Shown here piece after piece: positions 1 to 9,827 of a stretch of DNA of 35,382 nt. The position numbers and the translations under genes are program-made. Source of the stretch: Basidiobolus ranarum. Taxonomy: Eukaryota > Basidiobolomycota > Basidiobolomycetes > Basidiobolales. Every line of letters begins with the position of its first letter. The stretch's first letter is position 1. Where the stretch lies: contig JASJQH010000064.1 in the NCBI GenBank assembly GCA_040143965.1, forward strand, positions 1 to 35,382. Reading direction: 5' to 3'. Under the pieces are notes generated by a model that was not told the DNA's origin, searched no databases, and saw only the letters and a program-made list of their open reading frames with translations.

Positions 1-203
1 AAGAACGGGAGGCAAGAATCATGCGTGCCAAAAAGAATGCCGATAAATATAAACGTTCAAGTAAACATGAAGAAGACGATGACGACGACGACGACGACGA
101 TGACTTGGACGATGTACTCGAAGCGAGTGATGACGAAGATAATGAAGTCTCTAGAAGATCAAATGTGCGTCGTAATCAGATGGTCAGCGACGACGAGGAC
201 TAA
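1..203 (+). CDS. C-terminal end of an acidic protein (5'-truncated by window edge); Leo1-like tail possible
   Basis: The reading frame is already open at base 3 and runs to TAA at 201-203, so only the last 66 or so residues are present. They begin with a basic, helical stretch (EREARIMRAKKNADKYKR). A run of ten aspartates from a GAC/GAT microsatellite follows, then an acidic-serine tail ending VSDDED. Serines in SDDED contexts look like casein kinase 2 sites. Such tails occur in nuclear chromatin or transcription factors. The basic 'ARIMRAKK' stretch before an acidic end is reminiscent of the Paf1-complex subunit Leo1, but no conserved domain is visible and this is only a guess. The 5' end lies outside the window. 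Confidence 0.7.
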   Translation, partial: EREARIMRAKKNADKYKRSSKHEEDDDDDDDDDDLDDVLEASDDEDNEVSRRSNVRRNQMVSDDED

Positions 204-589
204 AAAGATATACCAGTCTCTAAACCTTTAGTTATGTATAGCACTTTATTTCAGTACAACCCATTCTCGTTCCTAGAATATACACATCAATATATATATT
301 AAATGAGGATATACAATGTATTTTCGATTGATTTTGTCGTAACATACGAAGAATAGAAATATAGAAAGAGAGCTACCTAAAATTCATAGCACACTTTTGC
401 AAAAAGCATGCATTGAATTTGTTTATTTATTTTGGGTAGTTCTATGACTTGCCACATTTAGAGAGCAAGTTGATTAACGACAAGGATAAAAATGGATGCC
501 ATCAGTGATAGATACGTGATAGATACGGACCTAATCAGATTTCGACACCACCAATTTGGAGACAAGATGCTGTTCTATCTATGTCTAAT

Positions 590-691
590 AACTATCTATC
601 TCTAATAACTCAGACCATCTATTAACTATCTATCTCTAATAACTCAGACCATCTATTAACTATCTATCTCTAATAACTCAGACAATCTATT
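590..691. repeat. Tandem repeat, three adjacent 34-bp copies
   Basis: Three head-to-tail copies at 590-623, 624-657 and 658-691. Each starts AACTATCTATCTCTAATAAC and ends in CATCTATT or AATCTATT. The first two are identical and the third differs by a single C-to-A change. It lies in non-coding DNA. Confidence 0.95.
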
Positions 692-793
692 ACAAAGCAA
701 GAGTAAGCCTGTTAACCACAAACAGTTAACCGATACAATCAGACAAAGGGGCTTTCAGAATTGCCTTCATCTTAACCTTCAGGCTGTGTTACT

Positions 794-955
794 ATGGCCA
801 TCATTCTTGCGCGAATTTCCCTCACACTACTAGCGGTTGTGACGAAATCAAATAGCATCAATGGTCACTATATTGACGAATATGGACGCGGGATGGTAGC
901 GCAAAAGTTTGTAAAATCGCTCATGATATCATTTCTGTATTTTGATTGGATTTGA
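794..955 (+). CDS. Hypothetical small secreted-type ORF (53 aa)
   Basis: ATG at 794 opens a 53-residue frame ending TGA at 953-955. The N-terminus (MAIILARISLTLLAVVTKSNS) looks like a cleavable signal peptide, followed by a polar stretch (INGHYIDEYGRGM) and a hydrophobic end. A GTAAAA at 911 could be a splice donor, so this may be the first exon of a longer gene or a decayed remnant. No family is recognised and chance remains quite possible. Confidence 0.2.
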   Translation: MAIILARISLTLLAVVTKSNSINGHYIDEYGRGMVAQKFVKSLMISFLYFDWI

Positions 956-1278
956 AATCACCTCTTAGTAATCGTCGCCATTCGCCATTCATTAATAATC
1001 AAAATCATCTTACAGGGGTTATCCATTTAGACTTCTTTGTCTTGTTTTCCGGTAGTAATGTCCCTCGATTTGTAGTGTATTATTATTCTATAGATATTAC
1101 TAATGGCATTGATTGCGTGGCTGCGAAATGTAATGCCAACTTCAACCCAACGGAGCAATGAAATATGGGAATGAACACTATCTAAATATAGAGATAGATC
1201 TCTTTCACCATCAAATCCCCTTTCGTATGGCAAAAAAGGCTCATCTCCCCTGCTCAAAGATCCACTTCATCCGAAAAG

Positions 1279-1288
1279 TATTTATAAA
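1279..1288 (+). promoter_or_regulatory. TATA-like box of SOD1
   Basis: TATTTATAAA lies 28 bp before an upstream in-frame ATG (1307) and 64 bp before the ATG at 1343. If it directs initiation about 30 bp downstream, the message would begin near 1307-1320. That favours 1343 as the start codon. Confidence 0.5.
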
Positions 1289-1342
1289 CATGCATAATCG
1301 CATTAAATGAAAAGATATCTTCTCTCTACACTCTTATACAAT

Positions 1343-1807
1343 ATGGTTAAAGCTGTTGCAGTTCTTCGTGGTGACTCTTCCGTCCAAGGTACCGTTTACT
1401 TCACTCAAGAAAATGAGAACTCTCCCGTAAAGGTTGAGGCCACCCTTACCGGTTTAGCTCCTGGTAAGCACGGATTCCACATTCACGAATTCGGTGACAA
1501 CACCAACGGTTGTACCTCTGCTGGTGGTCACTACAACCCCTTCGCTCAAACCCACGGTGCCCCAGGAGACGAAGTCCGTCATGCCGGTGATCTTGGTAAC
1601 ATTGTTGCCTCTGAGGATGGTCAAGCCACCCTATCTGTCACTGACTCTCTCCTTAAACTCACTGGACCCCACTCCATCATTGGTCGTACCGTAGTTGTTC
1701 ACGAGGGTGAAGATGATCTCGGCAAAGGTGGTCATGAGCTTTCCAGCACCACTGGAAACGCTGGTGGCCGTCAAGCTTGCGGTGTCATCGGTCTTACCAA
1801 GCAATAA
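1343..1807 (+). CDS. SOD1: Cu/Zn superoxide dismutase (EC 1.15.1.1)
   Basis: Single-exon gene for a 154-residue protein, the usual length of cytosolic Cu/Zn SOD, which converts superoxide to O2 and H2O2 in cytosol and mitochondrial intermembrane space. All metal ligands are present: copper by H46, H48, H63 and H120; zinc by H63, H71, H80 and D83. The C57-C146 disulphide and the substrate-guiding R143 in [13 protein letters not shown] are also there. Signature stretches are [14 protein letters not shown] and GGHYNPF. Another in-frame ATG at 1307 would add 12 residues ([12 protein letters not shown]). I prefer 1343 because homologues begin MVKAVAVL and because of the TATA-box position. Codon use is biased to C-ending codons (ATC, TTC, ACC) compared with neighbours, as expected of a highly expressed gene. 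Confidence 0.98.
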   Translation: MVKAVAVLRGDSSVQGTVYFTQENENSPVKVEATLTGLAPGKHGFHIHEFGDNTNGCTSAGGHYNPFAQTHGAPGDEVRHAGDLGNIVASEDGQATLSVTDSLLKLTGPHSIIGRTVVVHEGEDDLGKGGHELSSTTGNAGGRQACGVIGLTKQ

Positions 1808-2073
1808 TCATTTCATCTCATCACATTTCTTTATTGCTTTTGGCATCCCACACACTGTAAATCAAAAGATGATGTTTAGCTGATAATAACTGCATTTGAA
1901 TGTCATTATATGTTACATAAAAACTTTTTAAATTCAATCTTTTGCTCATTTTTATCAATGGTTTTTTTCACATCATGCATGGGAGTAATACGTCACTCTA
2001 TTTAATGGATAATTTAGGGAAGGAATAATCCGGCAATTCCGCCATCGTAATGCTATTCGGACATTCTTTACTG

Positions 2074-2089
2074 TTCGGCCATGGCCGAA
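2074..2089. repeat. 16-bp perfect palindrome
   Basis: TTCGGCCATGGCCGAA equals its own reverse complement. It is GC-rich within AT-rich intergenic DNA. It could be a dimeric transcription-factor site; function unknown. Confidence 0.85.
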
Positions 2090-2164
2090 TTAGCCCTAGT
2101 AGAATGAAGGAAAGATCGGGAAAATTGGAAAAAAGCTACAATTAATAGATACTATATTTTAAGT

Positions 2165-2239
2165 GAATGAGTCAATTGAGCAATTATTTAACAAGCATTA
2201 CGAATGAGTCAGTTTAGCAAAACATTTAACGAGCATTAC
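2165..2239. repeat. Imperfect direct duplication (37 and 38 bp)
   Basis: Adjacent copies at 2165-2201 and 2202-2239 both begin GAATGAGTCA and end ATTTAAC(A/G)AGCATTAC, with a more diverged middle. Non-coding. Confidence 0.85.
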
Positions 2240-2531
2240 TATAGTTGGTGCTTAAACCGACGGAACATTTATAGAAGCGAGTTTCAGTGAAATGGATGAT
2301 GCTTTCTAGACCAGTAATGGTTTGGAACTTTTTAAGCTAGACTTGGCAAGAACATAAGGAATTTATTGAAAACCAGTTTAAATCTTGGTTAACTATGTGT
2401 GGTGGTGAGTGCAATGCACTTAAAAGTCAGTCAATCATTTCTTGGCCAAAACCAAAGAATTGTACACCTCCTTCATCAGCATTGGCACTAACTCTGGTGC
2501 TGGTACCAGCATTGGCATTGGCTATTTCACG

Positions 2532-2553
2532 CTCCGCATATCGTCATGCGGAG
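2532..2553. repeat. Inverted repeat / hairpin
   Basis: CTCCGCAT and ATGCGGAG form a perfect 8-bp stem around a 6-nt loop. No oligo-T follows, and it lies more than 700 bp beyond SOD1, so it is not its terminator. Confidence 0.7.
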
Positions 2554-2879
2554 AAAGGATCTAATGAATGAGTTCTAGTGCCGAGATGGTAGTACACATT
2601 AGACCTGCTCGTGTCATGGCATTTGAATTAATAATATGTTGATAAGTGCTAGCTTGGCTACGGAAATTGCTGTATTCCATGTGGTCGGGATAATGATGAT
2701 CTCATTGCGGAAGTGTTTGTATGGCTGATTCCGACGGATTATTCCCATCCGGGGATGCCCTTAAAATTGGATTTATATAGGAATTTCTTAAAGTGGAGAG
2801 GAAAGGAGAATAGTAATGGCAGTCATTTGGTTAGATCCTAGATTTCTAAGCATATCAGGAGAAACATCCAAAAAATTCA

Positions 2880-2887
2880 TATATATT
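2880..2887 (+). promoter_or_regulatory. TATA-like box of the alpha/beta hydrolase gene
   Basis: TATATATT lies about 50 bp before the ATG at 2937, the same spacing as the TATA-like boxes of SOD1, the RING genes and the subtilase in this window. Confidence 0.4.
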
Positions 2888-2936
2888 CGAACCGATCGCC
2901 CCTACTTCCCTATATTGCACATCGATACACTTCACA

Positions 2937-3963
2937 ATGCCCTCCAAAATCATACGACAACCGGTCAAAAAGCCTTCTGCTAATTTCCTTCCCATTCCAA
3001 CTCTCACTGCCAAATGTACTATTGGTGTCAACAACCGTTCACGTAAACCAATTAATATGCGGTATCAACTATTTGGTAACGGTACCAAGTATAAGGTTCT
3101 CTTCGTCACTGGTAATTAGATTCATTGATCCATCATGAAATCCCAACCACATGTACTCAACTCTTTCTCCACGTTTAGGTATCAATAGTGTTTGCGAAAC
3201 TTGGTTCCCACAAACAAAATACTTTGGTAGCTTAGAGGATTATCAAGTGTGTACATTCGATTTAAGAGGAAGTGGCGAAAGTGCCTCCCATCCTGGTCTA
3301 TACACCACCAAAACCTTCGCCAAGGATGCTTTGGAGTTATTGAAGTTTTTAAAATGGGATCATGGTGTTCATCTGGTAGGACTCTCTTTGGGTGGTATGA
3401 TTGCTCAAAAGATGGTCACTCTATCACCAGAAACATTCGCCACTGTAACATTCACCAGTACATGGCATTCATTTTTGGCGGCGATTCCTAAACCCAAGGG
3501 GGTATTATTTACCATGAAAACCATGAGTAAATCCCTTCAAGAGATCACCAAACCATTGGTGAAGATCAATTATCCACAAAAATGGTTAAAATCCGAATCA
3601 CAAACAACTCAGGGTAAAAGTAACTTTCAAGTGTTAACTGAAATGATGGATGGTATCAATTCCTTAGTACCAAATCAATCCGCCATCTCCGCGTTCCCGC
3701 AAAAATTAAGTGGAATCCTTCATCATAGTAATCCCGCTACTCTTCGTAAGATTGGCCAGAATGGTGTCCGATTCTTGATCGTCCATGGTACCAAAGATAC
3801 TGCCATTCCATACTCCTTCGGTAAAGCCCATGCCAAACAATTGGGTTGCCCCCTCGTCACTTTCGAAGGATGCGGTCATATGCTGGTTATCCAAGAGGCT
3901 GACAAATACAATGCATCTCTTCGGGCTCATATCGAAGGAAATACCCCAGCCGCTACACAATAA
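2937..3963 (+). CDS. Alpha/beta-hydrolase fold protein
   Basis: Two exons, 2937-3111 and 3179-3963, joined in phase 1 through a GT-AG intron (3112-3178), give 319 residues. The junction rebuilds the strand-turn LFVTGINSV that precedes the first helix of the fold. The catalytic triad is S128 in the nucleophile elbow GLSLGGM, D265 in HGTKDTAIP and H292 in GCGHML. A FDLRGSGES motif typical of the family follows strand 4. The length suits a single-domain hydrolase or esterase. No signal peptide or membrane segment is obvious, so a cytosolic enzyme is likely. The substrate cannot be deduced: the superfamily includes esterases, epoxide hydrolases, peptidases and haloperoxidases. Basic residues in the first 20 positions (PSKIIRQPVKKP) might be a weak organelle-targeting segment. 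Confidence 0.93.
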
Positions 3964-4648
3964 TAGTATATCCATTATCTTAATAATTAATACCCATTAG
4001 ACACCTAATACTAATCAGAAGTGTATATTCTATCTGTAAATAAACATATCTTCTTCATTCGGAACAATCACCCCAATACATGTAGTTCTATCTATTGAAT
4101 TTCTCTGTTTACAACAAAGAATCCGGGAAACTTTCGTTGTGTGCCGCTTTCTAAAAAAGGGAATATGTTGGGCTGAAGTTAGCCGTTTCCCCATCACTCT
4201 TATGTAATAAAAGAGAAAAGATTGCTTACGGAATTATTTTATCCCGCTTAAAAGGTTTCAGGAGTTTAGCCGAGACAGTCAGATATTGTATACATTATTA
4301 CTTATTAGCAGTCATAGTATGCTCCAATAATCACATCTACTAGTAATTAGTAGATATATGTAATTGACCGTGGTTGACAATGGTATTGATTAAATGATGA
4401 TTAAATGGTAATTCAATAGAACACGATCATTTATTATTATTTCAAATCAAAGGGCACTGGTCATTGATAATAAGGAAGTAGAAGGATTAAATGGATCATC
4501 GAAATGCTCGATACAATTACTGTTACATTACTGTTGATTCAAAGCCGGTACAAATAAATCTGAAGAGAATAATGTACACTTATCACATTTGAATGTTCAG
4601 ATTCTTAAGTCTAACTCATGATATAATATTGGTCTAACAAAAATCGCT
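3964..4648. other. Intergenic region between convergent genes
   Basis: A 685-bp AT-rich stretch between the stop codons of the hydrolase (+) and SEC1 (-). It contains an AATAAA at 4039-4044, a plausible cleavage signal for the hydrolase message. No gene was recognised. Confidence 0.6.
4039..4044 (+). terminator. Possible polyadenylation signal of the hydrolase gene
   Basis: AATAAA 76 bp beyond the stop codon at 3961-3963, in an AT-rich 3' region. Confidence 0.4.
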
Positions 4649-7600
4649 TTAGAAGCCAAATTTCGAGAAGAATCTCTTGCCTGCTTTCTTGCCATAGGAG
4701 GACTTATTGGAGGGTGAACTAGGGGGTGTCAATTTGGAAGTGTCCAGTTTGTTGGTTGGTGGCTGTAAAGAAGCGCTATGCTGTGGTTGAGAATGGACAG
4801 GCGTGGCACTTTGTGTGTTGATTTTTAAATCGCCAAAATCAGGTATTGGGTCCTCTACATTGGGTGAGCGAAGATTACTTAAATCTTGCATAAATTGAGT
4901 GGGAGTGATGATATGAGTTGTGCCTGCAGTAAGAAGAATGCTGATTTAGAAGTATATTCACGATGATATTTCTGATTAAAAAATGATGTTTTTACCGATA
5001 TAAATCTCTCGATTGGTGGCATTTGCAAGTTCATAAATAGAGCGAATCTCGGAGTAAGTCAAGCCACCAGCTACAAATATCAAGATTTTTCCGGTTGGGG
5101 CAGTAGACTGGTAAATTGAGTAGGGGTAGAATGTCATTAGAAAAGTATTTGGTGCTGATGAAGTAATCAAAGGTACTAACAACATTCTGGTGACTGTTAC
5201 GTTGCCAGCTACCTTTGGCACTATGGTTATGGAAGGACATTAGAGGCTGAGTTTTACCAATTCAAAATATCAATTCAAGATCAAACCTTCTGAGAGAAGT
5301 TGTCGAGAATTTTGGCTCGACTGGGGCATTGGTATTCTCAGGTTTACGAACAAAGGGGTACAAAGAAGAGTCCAGGTTGTTATGGATTGCATTCTATACA
5401 TCAAAATTAGTGTAATTCATTGGACCTTGATGGAAATTTAAATCTATGTACCTCAACGATTTTCTTGATATTGGGAACGTATCTTGAGAGTTCATAGGGA
5501 ATATCCTCTGGTTCTTCATTCTTTCTGGAGAAAAAGTTAAATCTGCGTCCAGGCTTTTCTTGTGCGCCCGTGATCTAATTGATGCGGTTTAGTAATGACG
5601 AGAATATGCCAATTCGTTGGTTTAAAGGAATACGTACATTAGCTGGTGATCCTCCCAAGAAAGTCAAGTTATCCATTGCTTCAGCATCTTTCTCATGAAT
5701 TCTGGCATGCATCCTAAGACGACGTATATCCTCCGACTGGACATTGCCATAGGTAATCATGTATAGAAGAATCAGGCGAAGCTTATCGTCGGAGCTGAAT
5801 ATCGATAATAAAAAAAGTAAATGAAAATATCCCACCCAAGCACTGGGCTGAGAAGCGGAGAATTACCTAATTTCGGTGTCGGATAAAATAGGTACCATGT
5901 CAATCATGATATTCTTAATAGGCTCACCCTCAGCAGTAGTCCCAGTGGCCATATTCTAAATGAATATCCAAAAGCATTACAGATCGAATATGAGAGAGGT
6001 CTAATCATCTGGTGCAAATACCTGTTCCACACCGGCGATTTCAGTCAATTTACGTTGGTCAAATATGGACATGCATTCTTGCGCAATGCTTAAATGTGCA
6101 GAATACTTAAAGCAGATTAGCTACATCGATCCACCGATATCCTTTCAATATCTGTCTTACCTTTTCTTTTAGTTCTTGGAATTGCGGTAGGGAGCTCATT
6201 ACATCTTTAAGTTTCCGAAGGTTAGCTGTTTGGCTTTCAATTAAACTGTTAGTAACGAAGCCAACAGAGGAATTCTATTTCTGTAGATACACATACTTAT
6301 TCGAGTTCAACCCCCCTAATGCCTTATTTTCACCAACAAGGGACTTAAAATTGGTGATTAGCTGCTCGATACATCCAGCAATATGTTTGTGACGAATCTC
6401 AGTCCAAAGGTCATCATTCTCATTCAATATGACATCCCTGTCTGTAATAGCATCCGATCCTGTAGTGAATTTGTATCTAATAATAAATTGTTTAGTGTCG
6501 TAAAAAGAGACGGAGACACGAGTTGACGGAAACGAACCTATATTTTGATCCGCCTTCTATTTTGAGTAGATCATTGGCCATCGCTTGGTAAGTGAACTCG
6601 TGAATCAATGGTGCCTTCATATCAACAGTACGGTCCAAAACAAGGAACAGACTCTGGGCGCTGTTTTTGTTTGTCTGATTTTAAATGAGTAAATAATTAC
6701 AATACAATCGTCATTTAGATATACATACTGGAAAGCTTTCTTGATTTTTACAAAAGTAATCCATCTCTGCTTGAAGCAGCATGCCAAGCTTGCACGAAAT
6801 GATGTTCTGATTTGTTTCTACATCTGGTGAATAGTAGCGTATAGTGGGATTGACATCCAGAGAGGCACAGACAGAGACAAGCTAAGGATAAGATAAGAAT
6901 CAGTTACAGCTGTAAAATACAGTGTTATTATTATTTGGGGACACCTACACGCTTGGATATACTTTGTAGTTCGAGCGAGGTTTGTCGAGTGGCAGTGGGT
7001 GAAAAAAGTGTAAAAAAGCTTGATGGGGTCTCGAGAGTGTACACTCTAGATTCAAATGCTATATGCGTTTTAATAAATGCGGCATTCAATGGTAAGACAA
7101 TCAAAAATAGTGATGTTCTTACCGATGAAATCCAAGTACAACTCTTTTAAAGTTTTGATGTAATTTTTGGCTCTAGAATTGTGGATGCTATCAAATATTC
7201 TATCTTCAAGACCTGTTAAGAATAAATGAGTAAGCTGGGGATACTAACTTTAAGTAAATTCAAGCTAGATGAAACGTACCACTTATGAAGAACACATGGG
7301 CTGCTGCATACATGGGTGTTGATTTTGAAAAATCATTAACCAAGTGAGAAACTGAAGAAGTTGTCGGAGATAAAATATATATAGCTTCCATGTCAGGGAA
7401 TGGTTGACGTGAATTGGTAACATTCTCAATCACTACATAAACCAGCTTTAGTATGCAGCAATTCAAGGTTTGTTGAATTAATACATACATGTTACATTCT
7501 CTTCCAAAATATCGTACATTCGACAAGTATTTGAAAGCAAATGTGCTGAATGTGCGTCGAGAACTAAAACCTTCCATTTTCCCGAGGGTTGGACGGAACG

Positions 7601-7711
7601 AACAGCATTAATGAAACCTAAAAAAGAAGCATTGGTTTTACTATACAACTGTGAGAACAGTTAGTTGGTTTTAAGCTTACGATTCTTTAAGATATCTTTT
7701 AGAGAGCTCAT
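4649..7711 (-). CDS. SEC1: Sec1/Munc18-family protein, exocytic SNARE regulator
   Basis: Seventeen exons on the minus strand encode 684 residues; every junction keeps phase. Exons: 7711-7681, 7617-7489, 7432-7280, 7212-7123, 7058-6949, 6881-6729, 6674-6538, 6476-6297, 6245-6161, 6105-6022, 5955-5867, 5794-5638, 5574-5452, 5393-5287, 5220-5181, 5107-4996, 4923-4649. Sec1 proteins clasp syntaxin-type Qa-SNAREs and template SNARE assembly at the plasma membrane. Family landmarks run along the whole length: GKWKVLVLD (23-31), EENVTLIE (about 49-56), DFIAFESRVYTL, SLFLVLDRTVDMKAPLIHEF, FTYQAMANDLL, AGGLTYSEIRS (about 569-579) and THIITPTQFMQDL near the end. The C-terminal 70 residues are Ser/Pro-rich and divergent, ending in a basic KKAGKRFFSKFGF. 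Best match is the Sec1/STXBP1 branch rather than Sly1, Vps33 or Vps45. The least certain junction is the donor at 5180 (GTTAGT, versus GTTGTT three bases earlier). Confidence 0.95.
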
Positions 7712-7755
7712 GGTTGGGATAAATGGGAGCTAGTAAATCCGGTAAAGTCGGAGCG

Positions 7756-7763
7756 TTTATAAA
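7756..7763 (-). promoter_or_regulatory. TATA-like box of SEC1
   Basis: TTTATAAA (palindromic) about 45 bp upstream of the SEC1 ATG at 7711. Confidence 0.4.
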
Positions 7764-8142
7764 CGGCTTAAACACTACTCTTGGATAAAGCGAGAAGTAG
7801 GGATGTGATTGAAAACCCTCGATTGGTTATTCTCAATTTCATAAGTTTTGGCGGAATATATTCATCTTATTAAGCATCAAATACTGTTACAGATCAGGTA
7901 GTTGAAAAACGATGCTCATTTGCGACGGAAGTGTGATACGTGATCGAAATTATTTTCTCGTTTATTATTGATGAAGGCTATTAAGCTTTGACTCTAGCAT
8001 TACCGCATTACCATGTAACAACGCATAATATAGATCGGGGAAATTGGTGTATCAAGATAATACATTCTGTACCTCTCGCTTATGGCTCTGTACAATAACA
8101 ATCCCCATCGAGGAGATTGCAATTTCTATTTGATACATTGCT

Positions 8143-8180
8143 CCTAACCCTAGCCCTATGACATCAACCCTAACCCTAGA
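8143..8180. repeat. Short cluster of telomere-like CCCTAA units
   Basis: CCTAACCCTAGCCC at 8143-8156 and CAACCCTAACCCTAG at 8165-8179 carry four or five degenerate copies of CCCTAA/CCCTAG. This could be a tiny interstitial telomere-like tract or a telobox-type regulatory site (AACCCTA) in the SEC1/RING promoter region. Confidence 0.6.
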
Positions 8181-8991
8181 TATGGAGCTTATTCATGATT
8201 TAAATCAACTTCGGGAATGGTGGTTAAGTACGACTTTTACTGAAACATACTCCAACAATGGACACGTATAAGGGTCTAAAAGCGCTAGGCCCTATGCAAG
8301 ATTTGCATGACCCTGAAAATTAGGTCTAAAATGGTAAGTATGCCTTCCATGGTGAAATCCACGATTGAGAGATCACATGAAAAGGGTCTACTGCTGTCAA
8401 GAGAATTTTTTAATACATTCCAAACCAATTTTAAGGCTGTTCGAAAATGTCACAGGTTCATAGCTTCTTGCTAAGTGCATTCCTAACTTTGGAAGACGAG
8501 GAGTACTGGAGGGATACTTAGTCATTAGATTTAGTTGCACCTATCATCACGTTAGACTAGCTTTCTGTATGGAGATTTGTGAATTCCAAAATCAAAACAC
8601 CGCGCCGGAAATTATACAAAATTAGTAGTATGTACTCCACAAATAGTTTGAAAGCGATCATACAGTGAGACAATTCAATTACCGTGTTCTATTTGCAGAA
8701 CAAATTAAGCGGTGTTTTATGGACTATTCCGGAAATTAAGGTCGAAAGTTGGCTAATTGATATGTAACGTGATGTTTATGACGACCCGATCGAAATAGGT
8801 TTAGCTTTCTATTCGGGACATAAGGAGTAACTTTATATATAGAAAAGAAGGGAGCAGGTGGCTTTGATATTTACTTTAACCACTTGAAATCAATCAAGCA
8901 CTTTCAATGATCTGGATTATATGGCTGACATTTAATCCAAAAAGTGCCGAAAGGTGATCATGAAATTAAAAGAATCTAGCCACTTGTAGGA

Positions 8992-9000
8992 TATATAAAT
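8992..9000 (+). promoter_or_regulatory. TATA box of first RING-H2 gene
   Basis: TATATAAAT, 58-66 bp upstream of the ATG at 9058, inside AGGATATATAAATAAGC. Confidence 0.6.
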
Positions 9001-9057
9001 AAGCACATAGATCTCTTACATTTATCATAAACCAATTTTATAACTCAATACAACCCA

Positions 9058-9399
9058 ATGTTTTCTATAATCACAAATCTTCTTGAGCATCTCAGCGACT
9101 ATCTATTCGACATCAACTTTGATGAAATGGAGTTAGAGATACCGCCTTGGCTGTGCTCTCCCGCGAAAGTGAACACACCCGCATCTGAAGCCAAACAAGA
9201 TCTTCCAGTAGTCCACTGCAATGGTGATGAAATATGTACTATATGCCTGGAGAAATTAACCGACCCAGAACATCACAATTACGTCGTTCGGGCGATGCCT
9301 TGTGGACACATGTTTCATCAAAAGTGTATATTTTCATGGCTTGACCTCGTCAATGCATGTCCTCTTTGTCGAAGCGAATTGAAGCAAGAATCAAAGTAG
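9058..9399 (+). CDS. Small RING-H2 finger protein, probable E3 ubiquitin ligase (paralogue 1)
   Basis: Intronless, 113 residues. A C-terminal RING-H2 finger has ligands C60, C63, C82, H84, H87, C90, C101 and C104, with 18 residues between ligands 2 and 3. The tryptophan of IFSWL, between ligands 6 and 7, is the residue that normally contacts the E2 enzyme. The N-terminal half is acidic (FDINFDEMELEIPPW) and lacks a clear membrane segment, unlike the two paralogues downstream. The core FHQKCIFSWLDLVNACPLCR is closely similar to those of the two neighbouring genes, so the three arose by local duplication. Expected role is transfer of ubiquitin from an E2 to an unknown substrate. Confidence 0.9.
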   Translation: MFSIITNLLEHLSDYLFDINFDEMELEIPPWLCSPAKVNTPASEAKQDLPVVHCNGDEICTICLEKLTDPEHHNYVVRAMPCGHMFHQKCIFSWLDLVNACPLCRSELKQESK

Positions 9400-9827
9400 A
9401 CGCTCTTTTCTACGTATATTGTTTGCATGTACATAATATTTTTACTCTGTAAATGTTTCTATCCTATCCATTCATGTACACATCTATAAGCTATATCTAA
9501 CGTAACCATAGCGAACGTCTAAGCCATAATGTCAATAGCTTCGTCCTAATTAATTTGTAAACATTTTGTAACGCACAGATAAATTGTTCTTTAAAACATA
9601 AACCTTATTAGCATCATATCTTTAAAGTCTCTCATAAGAAAAGGCCAGTTTGAATCGATGCAGTTCGAGTGGAGCTTTATTTAAAGTGCAGTGAAAATAA
9701 GTGGTATATTTTGTACAAGTTTAAGGAAATATATATACGTTGCGGTCTTCGAGGATTAAATTGCATTAAACACTAGCACCAAAACGATGAAGTTAAGGAT
9801 TATTATTATACAGTTGGGATAGAGTAA
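9400..9827. other. Intergenic region between convergent RING genes
   Basis: AT-rich 3' regions of RING paralogues 1 (+) and 2 (-). No gene or notable repeat seen. Confidence 0.5.

Larger units (their letters stand above)
204..1342. other. Intergenic region, 1.1 kb, upstream of SOD1
   Basis: AT-rich spacer between the acidic gene and SOD1. It contains a three-copy 34-bp tandem repeat (590-691), a 53-codon ORF with a signal-peptide-like start (794-955), and a TATA-like box just before SOD1. I see no RNA gene or mobile element. Confidence 0.6.
1808..2936. other. Intergenic region, 1.1 kb
   Basis: AT-rich spacer between SOD1 and the hydrolase gene. It holds a 16-bp perfect palindrome (2074-2089), an imperfect 37/38-bp direct repeat (2165-2239), a hairpin (2532-2553) and a TATA-like TATATATT at 2880-2887. 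No convincing coding sequence was found. Confidence 0.6.
7712..9057. other. Divergent intergenic region, 1.35 kb
   Basis: Shared upstream region of SEC1 (-) and the first RING-H2 gene (+). It has TTTATAAA at 7756-7763 facing SEC1, a short cluster of telomere-like CCCTAA units at 8143-8180 and TATATAAAT at 8992-9000 facing the RING gene. No coding sequence was recognised. Confidence 0.6.

Noticed and set aside
3706-3975. 89-codon minus-strand ORF
   Set aside because: Antisense of the C-terminal half of the alpha/beta hydrolase, whose catalytic Asp and His lie here on the plus strand.
6935-7150. 71-codon ORF on the plus strand inside SEC1
   Set aside because: It is the antisense of SEC1 exon 5 and its flanking introns; the minus-strand reading gives conserved Sec1 sequence.
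7260-7577. 105-codon minus-strand ORF in SEC1
   Set aside because: It runs through the intron at 7433-7488 and is in a wrong frame for exon 2. The spliced model gives EENVTLIE and the family sequence.
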